From: Oscillospiraceae bacterium
GTDB lineage: Bacteria > Bacillota > Clostridia > Oscillospirales > Oscillospiraceae
DNA: 57,047 nt
NCBI GenBank assembly: GCA_902775355.1
Contig: CACYLY010000009.1
Span: forward strand, 1-57,047
Reading direction: 5' to 3'
Shown: piece after piece, positions 16,390-24,368 of the stretch
Numbering within the stretch: position 1 is the first letter of the stretch
How the letters are laid out: each line of letters opens with the position of its first letter
Program-made: the position numbers and the translations under genes
The notes under the pieces: model-generated
Database searches by the model: none
What the model was told of the DNA's origin: nothing
Seen by the model: the letters and a program-made list of their open reading frames with translations, nothing else

Positions 16390-16417
16390 ATTATATCAAG
16401 GATTGGAGAAATTGCAA
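16390..16417 (-). promoter_or_regulatory. Promoter of the asparaginase operon
   Basis: Minus strand TTGCAA (16412-16417), 16-base spacer, TATAAT (16390-16395), 45 bases before the asparaginase start. Confidence 0.7.
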
Positions 16418-16425
16418 GGGAAAGC

Positions 16426-16470
16426 GGGAAGGGACGACGCTTCCGGGTGGGAAGGGACGACGCTTCCGGG
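16426..16470. repeat. Two tandem 22-bp repeats between divergent promoters
   Basis: Positions 16426-16447 and 16449-16470 are identical. Each carries a GGAAG/CTTCC mini-hairpin. They sit between the asparaginase promoter and the CotH operon promoter. Confidence 0.7.
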
Positions 16471-16497
16471 CGAGAAAGGGCCGGGCCGCTGTTTTGG

Positions 16498-16526
16498 TTG
16501 ACACAAGGGGACTGGCGCGGTATAAT
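16498..16526 (+). promoter_or_regulatory. Consensus promoter of the CotH-VTC operon
   Basis: A perfect TTGACA (16498-16503), 17-base spacer and perfect TATAAT (16521-16526), 34 bases before the CotH start codon. Confidence 0.85.
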
Positions 16527-16559
16527 AATCTGTAATTTTGTCGGATTTGAGGATATGAT

Positions 16560-19103
16560 ATGGGCAAAAAGAGACATCTGAACGGAAAAGTGCTGCTGAG
16601 CCTGCTCCTGGGGATCGGCGCGGCGCTGTTTTTCCTGTGGCCCTTCCCGTCCCATAACGCGGAGGACGGTCCCGCCGCCGGGATCACGGCCCCCGCGATC
16701 CCGGCCCTGCCGGGCGAAGAAGCCGGGCAGAACCCGGAGCCCGGCCAGAGCCAGCAGCCGGATCAGCCCCGGACGCCGGGACAGAACGCGGCGGAGGCGC
16801 AGAGTCAGAACCAGACGGAGACGCCGGCGCCTTATGATGAAAACGCGGACAAGATCCGTTTTTCCGAGCTGATGATCAAGAACCGGGCCACCCTGCCCGA
16901 TGAGGACGGGGACTTTCCCGACTGGATCGAGCTGGAGAACGTCTCCGGCGACACGGTGGAGCTTACCGGCTGGACCCTGCGGGATTCCGAGGGCAAGGAC
17001 GGCTGGAGCTTCCCGGAGACCCGCCTGGGCCCGGGGCAGCGCCTGGTGCTCTTCGCTTCCGGGAAGGACAAACCGGGCCATGTGAGCTTCTCCCTATCCG
17101 CGGGGGAGACCCTGCAGCTCTTCACCGCCAACGGCGCCCCGGTGCAGGAGCTCGTCTGCCCAGACGGGGAGGCGGACCGGGCCTGGCTGCCCGACGGACA
17201 GGGCGGCTGGACCGAGAGCCTCTATCCCACCCCGGGCCTGCCCAACACCGCGGAGAGCTATGTGAGCCTGATGGAGCAGCGTCAGCTTGCCAGCCCCCTG
17301 GCGATCTATGAGGTCTGCACCTTCAACCGCCCCGCCCGCTGGAAGGGCCTGCTGGGCACCTGCGACTGGGTGGAGCTGAAAAATGTTTCCGGCGAGAACG
17401 TGGAGCTGTCGGACTACTACCTGTCCGACAGCGCGAAGGAGCGGATGCTCTATCGGCTGCCGGAGAAGACCCTGCGCCCGGGAGAGTACTTCCTGCTGCG
17501 CTGCAGCGAGGAGGAGAACCCCCTCGGCACGGCGGAGCTGTGCAGCGCCTTCTCCCTGAGCTCTTCCACCGAGCAGCTCTATCTCAGCCGGGCCGACGGG
17601 AGCCTGGCGGACTACGCGTCCCTGCGGGGCATCCCCTATAAGGCCAGCTACGGCCGCATGCCCGGGCAGAACGGCTGGTTCTTCCTGCCGGAGCCCAGCC
17701 CCGGCGGCGAGAACTACAACGGCCAGCGCCGGGTCTCGGCCATGCCCCGGAGCCTGGAGCGGGACGGGGTCTACAACGAGGTGGACAGCGTCAGCGTGAG
17801 CCTGGAGGGCAGCGGCACGATCCGCTACACCCTGGACGGGACAACGCCCACCGCCCACAGCCCCCTCTACGAGGGACCCATCACCCTGCGGGAGACCGGC
17901 ATCGTCAAGGCCGTCTGCTTTGAGGAGGGCGCCCTGCCCAGCCGGGCCCTGACCCTCAGCTATATCGTCAACGAGAACCACGTGCTGCCGGTGGTGAGCC
18001 TGGTTTCCAACGACCAGAGCCTCCGGAACGTGTACTACAGCAGAGACAAGAACATCGAGGTGCCCTGCGACCTGTCCTTCTACGACGGGGGCAACAGCTT
18101 CAGCATCCCCTGCGGCACCAGACTTCACGGCGAATCCAGCCTGGTGCTGCCCAAGAAGAACATGAGCGTCCGCTTCCGGGGCGCCTATGGCCAGGACGAG
18201 CTGCACTACGACATCTTCGGCGACGGGGGCGTGTGCGACTTCAACAACCTGCTCCTGCGGGCCGGCCAGGACTACTACCACGCCATCGTGCGCAACGAGT
18301 GGTGCACGGAGCTGGCCCGGGCGGTGTCTGACCGGGTGATCGTCTCCCGCACCCGCTATGTGATCCTGTACATGGACGGGCGCTACATGGGCATCTACGC
18401 CCTGGGCGAGAAGCTCAACGAGGCCATGTACGCCCACCAGATCGGCGTCAGCCGGGACAGCGTGACTCTGGAGGATCCCCCGCTGGACGGCAAGCACGCC
18501 ATGTACCGGGAGGTCATCTCCTACGCCCTGACCCACGACCTGTCCCAGCCGGAGTATTACGAGGAGATCTGCGCCCGCCTGGACGTGGACGGCCTGATCG
18601 ACTGGCTGATCCTGGAGGGCTGCTTCGCCAACGACGATCTGACCTTCGGCAATATCCGCTATGTCCGCTCCCTGGAAGGGGACGGGAAGTGGCACATCGT
18701 CTTCTTCGATCTGGACAGCACCTTCAACCACGCCGATTCCTGCTTCGCCAACCTCTTCTCCCCCTGGGCCCTTGACACGCGCCAGATCGGCCAGCTGACC
18801 AACGCCCTGCTCCGCAGCCCCCAGTTCCGCACCAGCCTGCTGGCCCGGGCCTCCGAGCTGATCCCCAAGCTGAGCAACGAGCGGATCCTGGGCGAGTTCA
18901 ACCTGCTGTGCGACACCATTGATCCCGAGGTGGAGCGGGACTACCGGCGCAACGACATGCGCAAGGGCGAGTGGGACTGGAACGTGAACTGGATCCGGGA
19001 CTTCATCACCAAGAACGACTGGAACCACATCTGCGTGCAGAATTTCTGCTACTATCTGCACGTCACCAGCGAGGAGCGGGCCCTGTACTTCCCCAACGCC
19101 TGA
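16560..19103 (+). CDS. CotH kinase-family protein with lamin-tail domains
   Basis: 847 residues, anchored by one N-terminal transmembrane helix (about 9-25) with the rest outside. After a Pro/Glu-rich linker come two lamin-tail-like domains (about 100-215 and 245-375; both contain DW-ELKN/ELEN-VSG), a chitobiase-like beta domain (about 400-455, IRYTLDGTTPT), and a CotH domain (about 460-800) with LHGESS near 523 and FFDLDSTFNH near 715. CotH proteins are atypical protein kinases first known from spore coats, but many, like this one, are cell-surface proteins. It leads an operon with VTC and DUF4956 genes, a recurring partnership in Firmicutes. Confidence 0.9.
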   Translation: MGKKRHLNGKVLLSLLLGIGAALFFLWPFPSHNAEDGPAAGITAPAIPALPGEEAGQNPEPGQSQQPDQPRTPGQNAAEAQSQNQTETPAPYDENADKIRFSELMIKNRATLPDEDGDFPDWIELENVSGDTVELTGWTLRDSEGKDGWSFPETRLGPGQRLVLFASGKDKPGHVSFSLSAGETLQLFTANGAPVQELVCPDGEADRAWLPDGQGGWTESLYPTPGLPNTAESYVSLMEQRQLASPLAIYEVCTFNRPARWKGLLGTCDWVELKNVSGENVELSDYYLSDSAKERMLYRLPEKTLRPGEYFLLRCSEEENPLGTAELCSAFSLSSSTEQLYLSRADGSLADYASLRGIPYKASYGRMPGQNGWFFLPEPSPGGENYNGQRRVSAMPRSLERDGVYNEVDSVSVSLEGSGTIRYTLDGTTPTAHSPLYEGPITLRETGIVKAVCFEEGALPSRALTLSYIVNENHVLPVVSLVSNDQSLRNVYYSRDKNIEVPCDLSFYDGGNSFSIPCGTRLHGESSLVLPKKNMSVRFRGAYGQDELHYDIFGDGGVCDFNNLLLRAGQDYYHAIVRNEWCTELARAVSDRVIVSRTRYVILYMDGRYMGIYALGEKLNEAMYAHQIGVSRDSVTLEDPPLDGKHAMYREVISYALTHDLSQPEYYEEICARLDVDGLIDWLILEGCFANDDLTFGNIRYVRSLEGDGKWHIVFFDLDSTFNHADSCFANLFSPWALDTRQIGQLTNALLRSPQFRTSLLARASELIPKLSNERILGEFNLLCDTIDPEVERDYRRNDMRKGEWDWNVNWIRDFITKNDWNHICVQNFCYYLHVTSEERALYFPNA

Positions 19104-19157
19104 GCGGCGGGCCTACGGGCCCTCAGGCAGGGGAGCCAATAAGGAAGAAAAATTGAT

Positions 19158-19880
19158 ATGAACGACACCAAGCTGACATTCAAGCGCACGGAGAAGAAAT
19201 ATCTGCTCTCCGAGGCGAGCTACGAGGCGCTCTGGCAGCGGATCGGCCCCTGTATGGAGCCGGACGAGTACCCGGCGAGCACCGTCTGCAGCATCTACTA
19301 CGACACCGACGACTACCGGCTGATCCGCCACTCCATCGAGGGCCCGGTTTACAAGGAGAAGCTGCGCCTGCGCAGCTACAACATCCCCGGCCCGGAGGAC
19401 CCGGTGTTTGTGGAGCTGAAGAAGAAATACAAGGGCGTGGTCTACAAGCGGCGGGTGGAGCTGCCCGCCCGGGTGGCCGAGGCCTGGCTGGACCGGGGGG
19501 AAAAGCCGGCGGAGGACGGCCAGATGATCCGGGAGATCGACTGGTTCCTCCGCAGCGTCCGTCCCGCCGCCAAGGCCTATCTGGCCTGTGACCGGCAGGC
19601 CTGGCGGGCCATAGAAGACCCGGAGCTGCGCATCACCTTTGACCGGGACATCCGCTGGCGGGAGACGGAGCTGGAGCTCTGCGCCGGGGACCGGGGCGAG
19701 GCGCTGCTGGCCCCGGGGGAGCTGCTGATGGAGATCAAGACCCCTACCGCCGCCCCCCTCTGGCTGGCCCACGCCCTCAGCGAGCTGAGGATCTTCCCCG
19801 TGAGCTTTTCCAAATACGGCACCTGCTACAAGGAGCATATCCTGCACGAATACATTTTTGGAGGTTCCATCCATGCTTAA
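19158..19880 (+). CDS. VTC-domain polyphosphate polymerase
   Basis: 240 residues, the catalytic VTC tunnel fold that makes polyphosphate from nucleoside triphosphate. Basic and acidic tunnel residues are visible in FKRTEKKYLL (8-17), KLRLRSYN, VFVELKKKYKGVVYKRR and the terminal LMEIKTPTAAP plus SFSKYGTCY. The last eight bases overlap the DUF4956 gene. Because the protein is soluble, it probably works with the DUF4956 membrane partner, by analogy to yeast VTC. Confidence 0.92.
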   Translation: MNDTKLTFKRTEKKYLLSEASYEALWQRIGPCMEPDEYPASTVCSIYYDTDDYRLIRHSIEGPVYKEKLRLRSYNIPGPEDPVFVELKKKYKGVVYKRRVELPARVAEAWLDRGEKPAEDGQMIREIDWFLRSVRPAAKAYLACDRQAWRAIEDPELRITFDRDIRWRETELELCAGDRGEALLAPGELLMEIKTPTAAPLWLAHALSELRIFPVSFSKYGTCYKEHILHEYIFGGSIHA

Positions 19881-20535
19881 CAGCATTCTTAGCGCCGAGA
19901 TCTCGCTGACGCAGTACATCATCTGCGAGCTGACCGCCATGGTCCTCGGCTTCGGCACGGCCCTGATCTTTCTGGTGCGGGACAAGCACACCAGCACCTT
20001 TTCCCAGTCCCTGGCCCTGCTGCCCGGGGCGGTGACCCTGGTCATCATGCTGGTAAACGGCAACATCGGCGCGGGCCTGGCCGTGGCCGGCACCTTCGCC
20101 CTGGTCCGCTTCCGCAGCGCCCCCGGCACCGCCAAGGAGATCACGGGCCTGTTCATGGCGGTGGCCATCGGCCTGGCCTGCGGCATGGGCTATGTGGGCG
20201 TGGCGATCCTCTTCTTTGTGCTGATGGGCGCTTATGTGCTGCTGCTGGGCGGTCTGCGCTTCGGCGAGGAGAGCGACCGGCACCGCCACCTCAAGATCAC
20301 CGCCCCCGAAAACGTGGACTATGAGACCCTGTTCGAGGATCTCTTCGAGAAGTACACCAGCAGCCACGAGCTGGTCAAGGTGCGCACCACCAACATGGGC
20401 ACCCTCTACGAGCTGCATTACCGCATCATCCTGAAGGATCCCCGGCACACCCGGGAGATGATCGACGCCATCCGCTGCCGCAACGGCAATCTGAACATCA
20501 TCTGCGGTCGGGAAGCGGAAAAGGAAGTCATGTAA
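19873..20535 (+). CDS. DUF4956 integral membrane protein
   Basis: 220 residues with four hydrophobic segments in the N-terminal 130 residues, including the family stretch AGTFALVRFRSAPGTAKEI, then a cytoplasmic C-terminal domain. ATG at 19873 follows GGAGG (19860-19864) inside the end of the VTC gene; a TTG upstream overlaps that site and is rejected. DUF4956 is regularly found beside VTC and CotH genes and may be the channel or partner for polyphosphate; this is not proved. Confidence 0.88.
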   Translation: MLNSILSAEISLTQYIICELTAMVLGFGTALIFLVRDKHTSTFSQSLALLPGAVTLVIMLVNGNIGAGLAVAGTFALVRFRSAPGTAKEITGLFMAVAIGLACGMGYVGVAILFFVLMGAYVLLLGGLRFGEESDRHRHLKITAPENVDYETLFEDLFEKYTSSHELVKVRTTNMGTLYELHYRIILKDPRHTREMIDAIRCRNGNLNIICGREAEKEVM

Positions 20536-20548
20536 CAGACGGGAGAGA

Positions 20549-21880
20549 ATGATCATGAAAAAGCTTTTGCCCCTTCTCCTGATCCTGGTCCTGCTGCTGA
20601 GCGCCTGCTCCAACGGCAGCGGCGCCGCGCCGGCCGCCCAGGGCGAGGAACAGCCCGCGGAGACCCAGCAGGAAAAGCTGGACCACACCATCATCACCCT
20701 CGACGGCGCCAATGCGGAGATCCGCGGCGGCGGCGCCCGGGACGAGGGCGGCGTCATCGCCATCAGCGCCGCCGGCACCTATGAGCTCAGCGGCGTCAGC
20801 AGCGAGATGGCCCTGGTGGTGGACACCGGGGACGATCCCATGGACGTGACGCTGATCCTCAACAACGCCCAGATCACCAACCCGACGGGGCCCGCCATCC
20901 ATGTCAAGCAGGCCAAGCACTTCCGCCTGCGCCTGGCCGACGGCAGCGAGAACCTGCTGGCTTCCGGCCAGGAGGCCGATCTCCAGAACCCGGATCCCCA
21001 GGCCTCCGGCGCCGCCCTCTTCAGCGAGGACGACATGGACATCGAGGGCGAGGGCAGCCTCACGGTCTGCGGCTATCTGAACAACGGCATCGGCTGCAAG
21101 AACGACCTGGACATCAACAGCGGGAATATCGCCGTGCTGGCCGCCAACAACGGCGTGCGCGGCAACGACTCCGTGCAGATCAAGGGCGGCGTTCTGGCTG
21201 TCAGCGCCTGGGGCGACGGGATCAAGGCCACGGCCTCGAACAAAGAGGGCAAGGGCTATGTGGAGATCTCCGGCGGCAGCGTCAGCCTGGAGGTCTGGGG
21301 CGACGGCGTCCAGGCGGCCACGGAGCTGCGCGTCAGCGGCGGCAGCCTCACGGTCATCGCCCGGGGCGACGGCGTGGAGCACAGCAGCAAGGCCCTGAAG
21401 GCGGAGAAGCTGATCCAGATCAGCGACGGGAGCCTGAGCCTCAGCGCCCTGGAGGACGGCATTCGCTGCTCCGCGGGCAATGTGGACGTCAGCGGCGGCA
21501 GCATCCAGATCGCGGCCGCGGGCGACGGGATCCTGGCCGGCGAGAAGGGCAGCGGCCTGGGAGACGTTACGGTCTCCGGCGGGGAGCTGAGCATCAGCGC
21601 CGGCAGCCAGGCGGTGAAGGCCCGGGGAAGCTTCTCGGTCAGCGGCGGCAGCATCCGTGCCCTCTGCGGTTCGGAAAAGCAGGTGGCGCCCCAGGGCAGC
21701 CCCTGCCTGCTCTGCCTCATCAGCGGCGCCCAGGGCGACCCGGTGCAGCTGGGCGAGCTGGGCAGCGTGGAGGCCCCCCAGAGCTACAAGTGCCTGCTTT
21801 TGGTCCTGCCGGAGCTGAGCCCCGGACAGACTGTCACGGCTTCCAACCGGGTGGGCAGCGTGGACGCCACGGTGAAATAA
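20549..21880 (+). CDS. DUF4353 carbohydrate-binding-like lipoprotein
   Basis: 443 residues. A lipoprotein signal (LLLSAC lipobox) is followed by a beta-helix-like protein rich in repeated turns such as ISGGSVSLEVWGDGVQA, ISDGSLSLSALEDGI and VSGGSIQIAAAGDGI. This matches the DUF4353 surface family that accompanies CotH genes. Two ATGs (20549, 20555) are possible; the second has better spacing to GGGAG. It is the last gene of the CotH-VTC operon and probably sits on the outer face of the membrane. Confidence 0.85.
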   Translation: MIMKKLLPLLLILVLLLSACSNGSGAAPAAQGEEQPAETQQEKLDHTIITLDGANAEIRGGGARDEGGVIAISAAGTYELSGVSSEMALVVDTGDDPMDVTLILNNAQITNPTGPAIHVKQAKHFRLRLADGSENLLASGQEADLQNPDPQASGAALFSEDDMDIEGEGSLTVCGYLNNGIGCKNDLDINSGNIAVLAANNGVRGNDSVQIKGGVLAVSAWGDGIKATASNKEGKGYVEISGGSVSLEVWGDGVQAATELRVSGGSLTVIARGDGVEHSSKALKAEKLIQISDGSLSLSALEDGIRCSAGNVDVSGGSIQIAAAGDGILAGEKGSGLGDVTVSGGELSISAGSQAVKARGSFSVSGGSIRALCGSEKQVAPQGSPCLLCLISGAQGDPVQLGELGSVEAPQSYKCLLLVLPELSPGQTVTASNRVGSVDATVK

Positions 21881-21895
21881 GCTTCTTTCATAACA

Positions 21896-21938
21896 TGAGG
21901 ACCGCCCCGTTCTCCGAAAGGAGACCGGGGCGGCCTCA
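21896..21938 (+). terminator. GC-rich hairpin after the CotH-VTC operon
   Basis: Arms 21896-21915 and 21920-21938 (TGAGG, CCGCCCCG and TCTCC blocks with complements), 15 bases past the stop. The same core recurs at 22100-22135. It has no T-tract on the plus strand. Confidence 0.6.
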
Positions 21939-22006
21939 AGCTGTCGACACTTTGTCGACAGCTTGAGAAGCAAAAATGGAAACTTTCGAAAAAGTTTCCA
22001 TTTTTG
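21935..22006. other. Two further perfect hairpins
   Basis: CTCAAGCTGTCGACA (21935-21949) pairs with 21953-21967, and CAAAAATGGAAACTTT (21971-21986) pairs with 21991-22006. With the hairpin before and the one at 22100 they fill the 305-base gap 21881-22185, which has no gene. Confidence 0.7.
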
Positions 22007-22099
22007 AAAGATTGAACGTGAAGGGGGGCATACCCTCCCCCCTTCACAATCCCCCCATGCGAGTCGATACCTTGCCTTTTGACTTTGCCTGCAGCCTAT

Positions 22100-22135
22100 G
22101 ACCGCCCCGATCTCTTCTCTGAGACCGGGGCGGTC
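22100..22135. terminator. Second copy of the ACCGCCCCG hairpin
   Basis: Arms 22100-22114 and 22121-22135, one mismatch. The core matches the hairpin at 21896-21938. It lies beyond the stop of the convergent M14 peptidase and is followed by an AT-rich run of TTCATT repeats (22143-22188). Confidence 0.6.
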
Positions 22136-22185
22136 CTCATGTTGATTTTTTTACTTTTTCATTTTTCATTCTTCATTATTCATTT

Positions 22186-23463
22186 TCACGTGACCAGGGC
22201 GGCGATGGCGAGAAGGGGAAGCATCCTGGCGTAGATGGCGGGAAAGTCCGATACGGGCAGGGGATTGACGCCCCGGCCCAGCTCCACGGTATAGCCCGGG
22301 CGGCGGAATTCCTGCAGGAACCAGTCCTTGTAGCCCGCGGAGCTGGGGGCGGAGGGCTCCGCCAGCAGCCGATAGCCGGAGAGCTCGGCGAAAAGCGTTC
22401 CGATGCCCCGGGCGTTTTCCGGGGCGTAGTCCCGCCAGTTCCAGAAGATCACCTCGCCCTGGCTGTGGAAGCTGAGGGTCAGGGCCGGGTCGAAGCGCTC
22501 CGTCAGCTCCGCCATGGCCCGGGCCTCCGGGGCGGTCAGGGGCGCTTCCCCCACGAAGTCCGCCGGGGCGGGAGACGAGATCCCCTGGCTGTACTTGAAT
22601 TGCCGGGCTTCCTCCCAGCCCGCCGGGTACTGGAGATTCAGATCCACGCCCCGGATGTTGGCCTTCCAGCCCGCCGGGAAGGGGAAACGGGGATAGCGCT
22701 CGGCGATGGCCCGGGCGCTTTTGTAGGCCTCCCCGCTGCTCAGCTCCCCGGTGACCAGGTCCATGCCGTCCGGGTTCACCGCCGGCACCAGGCAAAGAGT
22801 GGCGTAGTCCAGGATCTCCCCGGCGGAGATGCCGGAGATCTCGCCCCCGGCGGCCGCGGCGGCGGCCAGCTCCTCCGCGAAGCGCAGCAGCAGCGGCGTG
22901 GTCAGCCACTCGTTGGCGTGGTGCTCCGCCTGATAGAGCACCCGGTTTTCTCCCTTGCCCAGGCGCAGGGTCCACAGAGGCCGCCCCAGGACGCTCTTGC
23001 CCGCGGAGCCCGCCAGCAGGAAGGGGTAGCGGGCGCCCAGACCCTGGACGCAGAAGCCCGTCAGGGCCGAGGAGAAGCGGATCCCCTCCGGCACCACCGG
23101 GAAGGGCAGGGGCACGATCAGCGCCGCGCCGATCTGCAGATTCTCAGGCTGCAGGCCCGGGTTTGCCAGCAGCACCGCCTCCGTGCTGCTGCCGTAGCGC
23201 CGGGCCAGGGCCCAGACCGTGTCCCCCGGGCGGACGCGGAGACTCACATAGCCGGTGTACCAGGGCAGCAGGGCCTTGTGGGTGGCGGGGCCCGCCACCG
23301 CGTCCACCCGCAGGCCGTTCACCGACTGGAAGCGGGCAAGAGCGCCCCGGGTGGCCGGCCCGAAGACGCCGTCGGTCAGCAGCGGCCCGAAGCCGGCCCG
23401 GACCAGGGCCAGCTGCAGCAGCTCCACGGCGGGGCCGATGCTGCCAAAACGCAGGGTGCGCAT
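22186..23463 (-). CDS. M14-family peptidoglycan carboxypeptidase/endopeptidase with PG-binding and LysM domains
   Basis: 425 residues: a peptidoglycan-binding domain (about 3-65, LLQLALVRAGFGPLLTDGVF), a LysM domain (about 70-118, VRPGDTVWALARRYG) and an M14 zinc carboxypeptidase domain. Zinc ligands are His182 and Glu185 (HANE) and His333 (SFHSQG); Glu394 in YTVELG is the catalytic base. This architecture matches gamma-D-glutamyl-L-diamino-acid endopeptidases that trim wall or cortex peptides. The start at 23463 has AAGGAGGG before it; the reading frame continues upstream without a start signal. No classical signal peptide is seen. Confidence 0.9.
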   Translation of the reverse strand: MRTLRFGSIGPAVELLQLALVRAGFGPLLTDGVFGPATRGALARFQSVNGLRVDAVAGPATHKALLPWYTGYVSLRVRPGDTVWALARRYGSSTEAVLLANPGLQPENLQIGAALIVPLPFPVVPEGIRFSSALTGFCVQGLGARYPFLLAGSAGKSVLGRPLWTLRLGKGENRVLYQAEHHANEWLTTPLLLRFAEELAAAAAAGGEISGISAGEILDYATLCLVPAVNPDGMDLVTGELSSGEAYKSARAIAERYPRFPFPAGWKANIRGVDLNLQYPAGWEEARQFKYSQGISSPAPADFVGEAPLTAPEARAMAELTERFDPALTLSFHSQGEVIFWNWRDYAPENARGIGTLFAELSGYRLLAEPSAPSSAGYKDWFLQEFRRPGYTVELGRGVNPLPVSDFPAIYARMLPLLAIAALVT

Positions 23464-23646
23464 GAGGATCCCTCCTTTTCTCCGCCAGTCTATGACCCGG
23501 TGCCCGCGCATATGCCATAATCCGGGAAAACGGGGGAACGGGCCATGCGAAAAATGTCTGCCGAAACGAAGCGCGGCACAGTCTTGGACGGAGGACCTGA
23601 ACAATATTTGTCAGAGACGCGGATAAGCACCTGAAAACGGCCGCAA

Positions 23647-23684
23647 AAAAACAATCGGCAGGATTTCTCCAGCCGATTGTTTTA
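23647..23684 (-). terminator. Terminator of the MarR operon
   Basis: ACAATCGGC (23651-23659) pairs with GCCGATTGT (23672-23680), extended by A/T pairs, and is followed on the minus strand by seven T. Confidence 0.85.
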
Positions 23685-23696
23685 TTTTTATACCGT

Positions 23697-24128
23697 TCAG
23701 CGCTCTTTCAGCAGCTTGTTCAGCAGCCTGCAGAGCTCCTGCCGTTCTTCCGGCTCCAGATTGACGCAGCGGGCCATCTGGGAAGGGACCTCCACCGCCC
23801 GCTCCCGCAGAGCCAGGCCCGCTTCGGTGAGGGTCACGATCAGGCTGCGCTCGTCCTCCGCCGAGCGGCGGCGGGTCAGCAGACCCTTGGCCTCCATCTT
23901 CTTCAGCAGCGGCGTCAGCGTGCCGGAATCCAGATACAGCGCCTCGCCCATCTCCTTGACGGTGACGGAGCGCTTCTCCCACAGCACCAGCATGGCGATG
24001 TACTGGGTATAAGTCAGGTCCAGCTGATCCAGAAAAGGCGTATAGAGCTTGATGGTCTCCCTGGCGCAGGCGTACAGCGGAAAACAGAGCTGCTGATCCA
24101 GGCGCAGGCAGTCGTATTGTTTTTCCAT
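23697..24128 (-). CDS. MarR-family regulator, OhrR-like
   Basis: 143 residues, a winged-helix dimer. The N-terminal segment QLCFPLYA places a cysteine at position 15, the peroxide-sensing residue of OhrR. The wing and recognition helix include GEALYLDSGTLTPLLKKMEAKGL and DERSLIVTLTEAG. The C-terminus lacks an obvious second redox cysteine apart from those near 110-130. No ohr gene is adjacent. GGAGGAAGT precedes the ATG. Last gene of an operon with two membrane proteins. Confidence 0.88.
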   Translation of the reverse strand: MEKQYDCLRLDQQLCFPLYACARETIKLYTPFLDQLDLTYTQYIAMLVLWEKRSVTVKEMGEALYLDSGTLTPLLKKMEAKGLLTRRRSAEDERSLIVTLTEAGLALRERAVEVPSQMARCVNLEPEERQELCRLLNKLLKER

Positions 24129-24149
24129 ACTTCCTCCGGGGGCGGAGAC

Positions 24150-24368
24150 TCAAAAGAGCCCCATGACCCCAGCTGCGATACTTTTCGCGGAATCCGCGGC
24201 CCACTGGGAATACTGCTCCCAGTAGCCGGACAGGTTATAGCGGGTGTTGAGGTTGGAATAGACCTCCACGATATCCCCGCCGGTCATAAAGCCGACGCCG
24301 ATGCAGATGGCGCCCAGCAGCACCATTACCAGGACCAGCGCGCCGATGATTCTCCAGCCTTTGCTCAT
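24150..24368 (-). CDS. Small single-span membrane protein
   Basis: 72 residues with one transmembrane helix (about 7-30) and an aromatic-rich outer segment. The start at 24368 has GGAGG upstream and overlaps the preceding stop by four bases. Family not recognised. Confidence 0.7.
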   Translation of the reverse strand: MSKGWRIIGALVLVMVLLGAICIGVGFMTGGDIVEVYSNLNTRYNLSGYWEQYSQWAADSAKSIAAGVMGLF

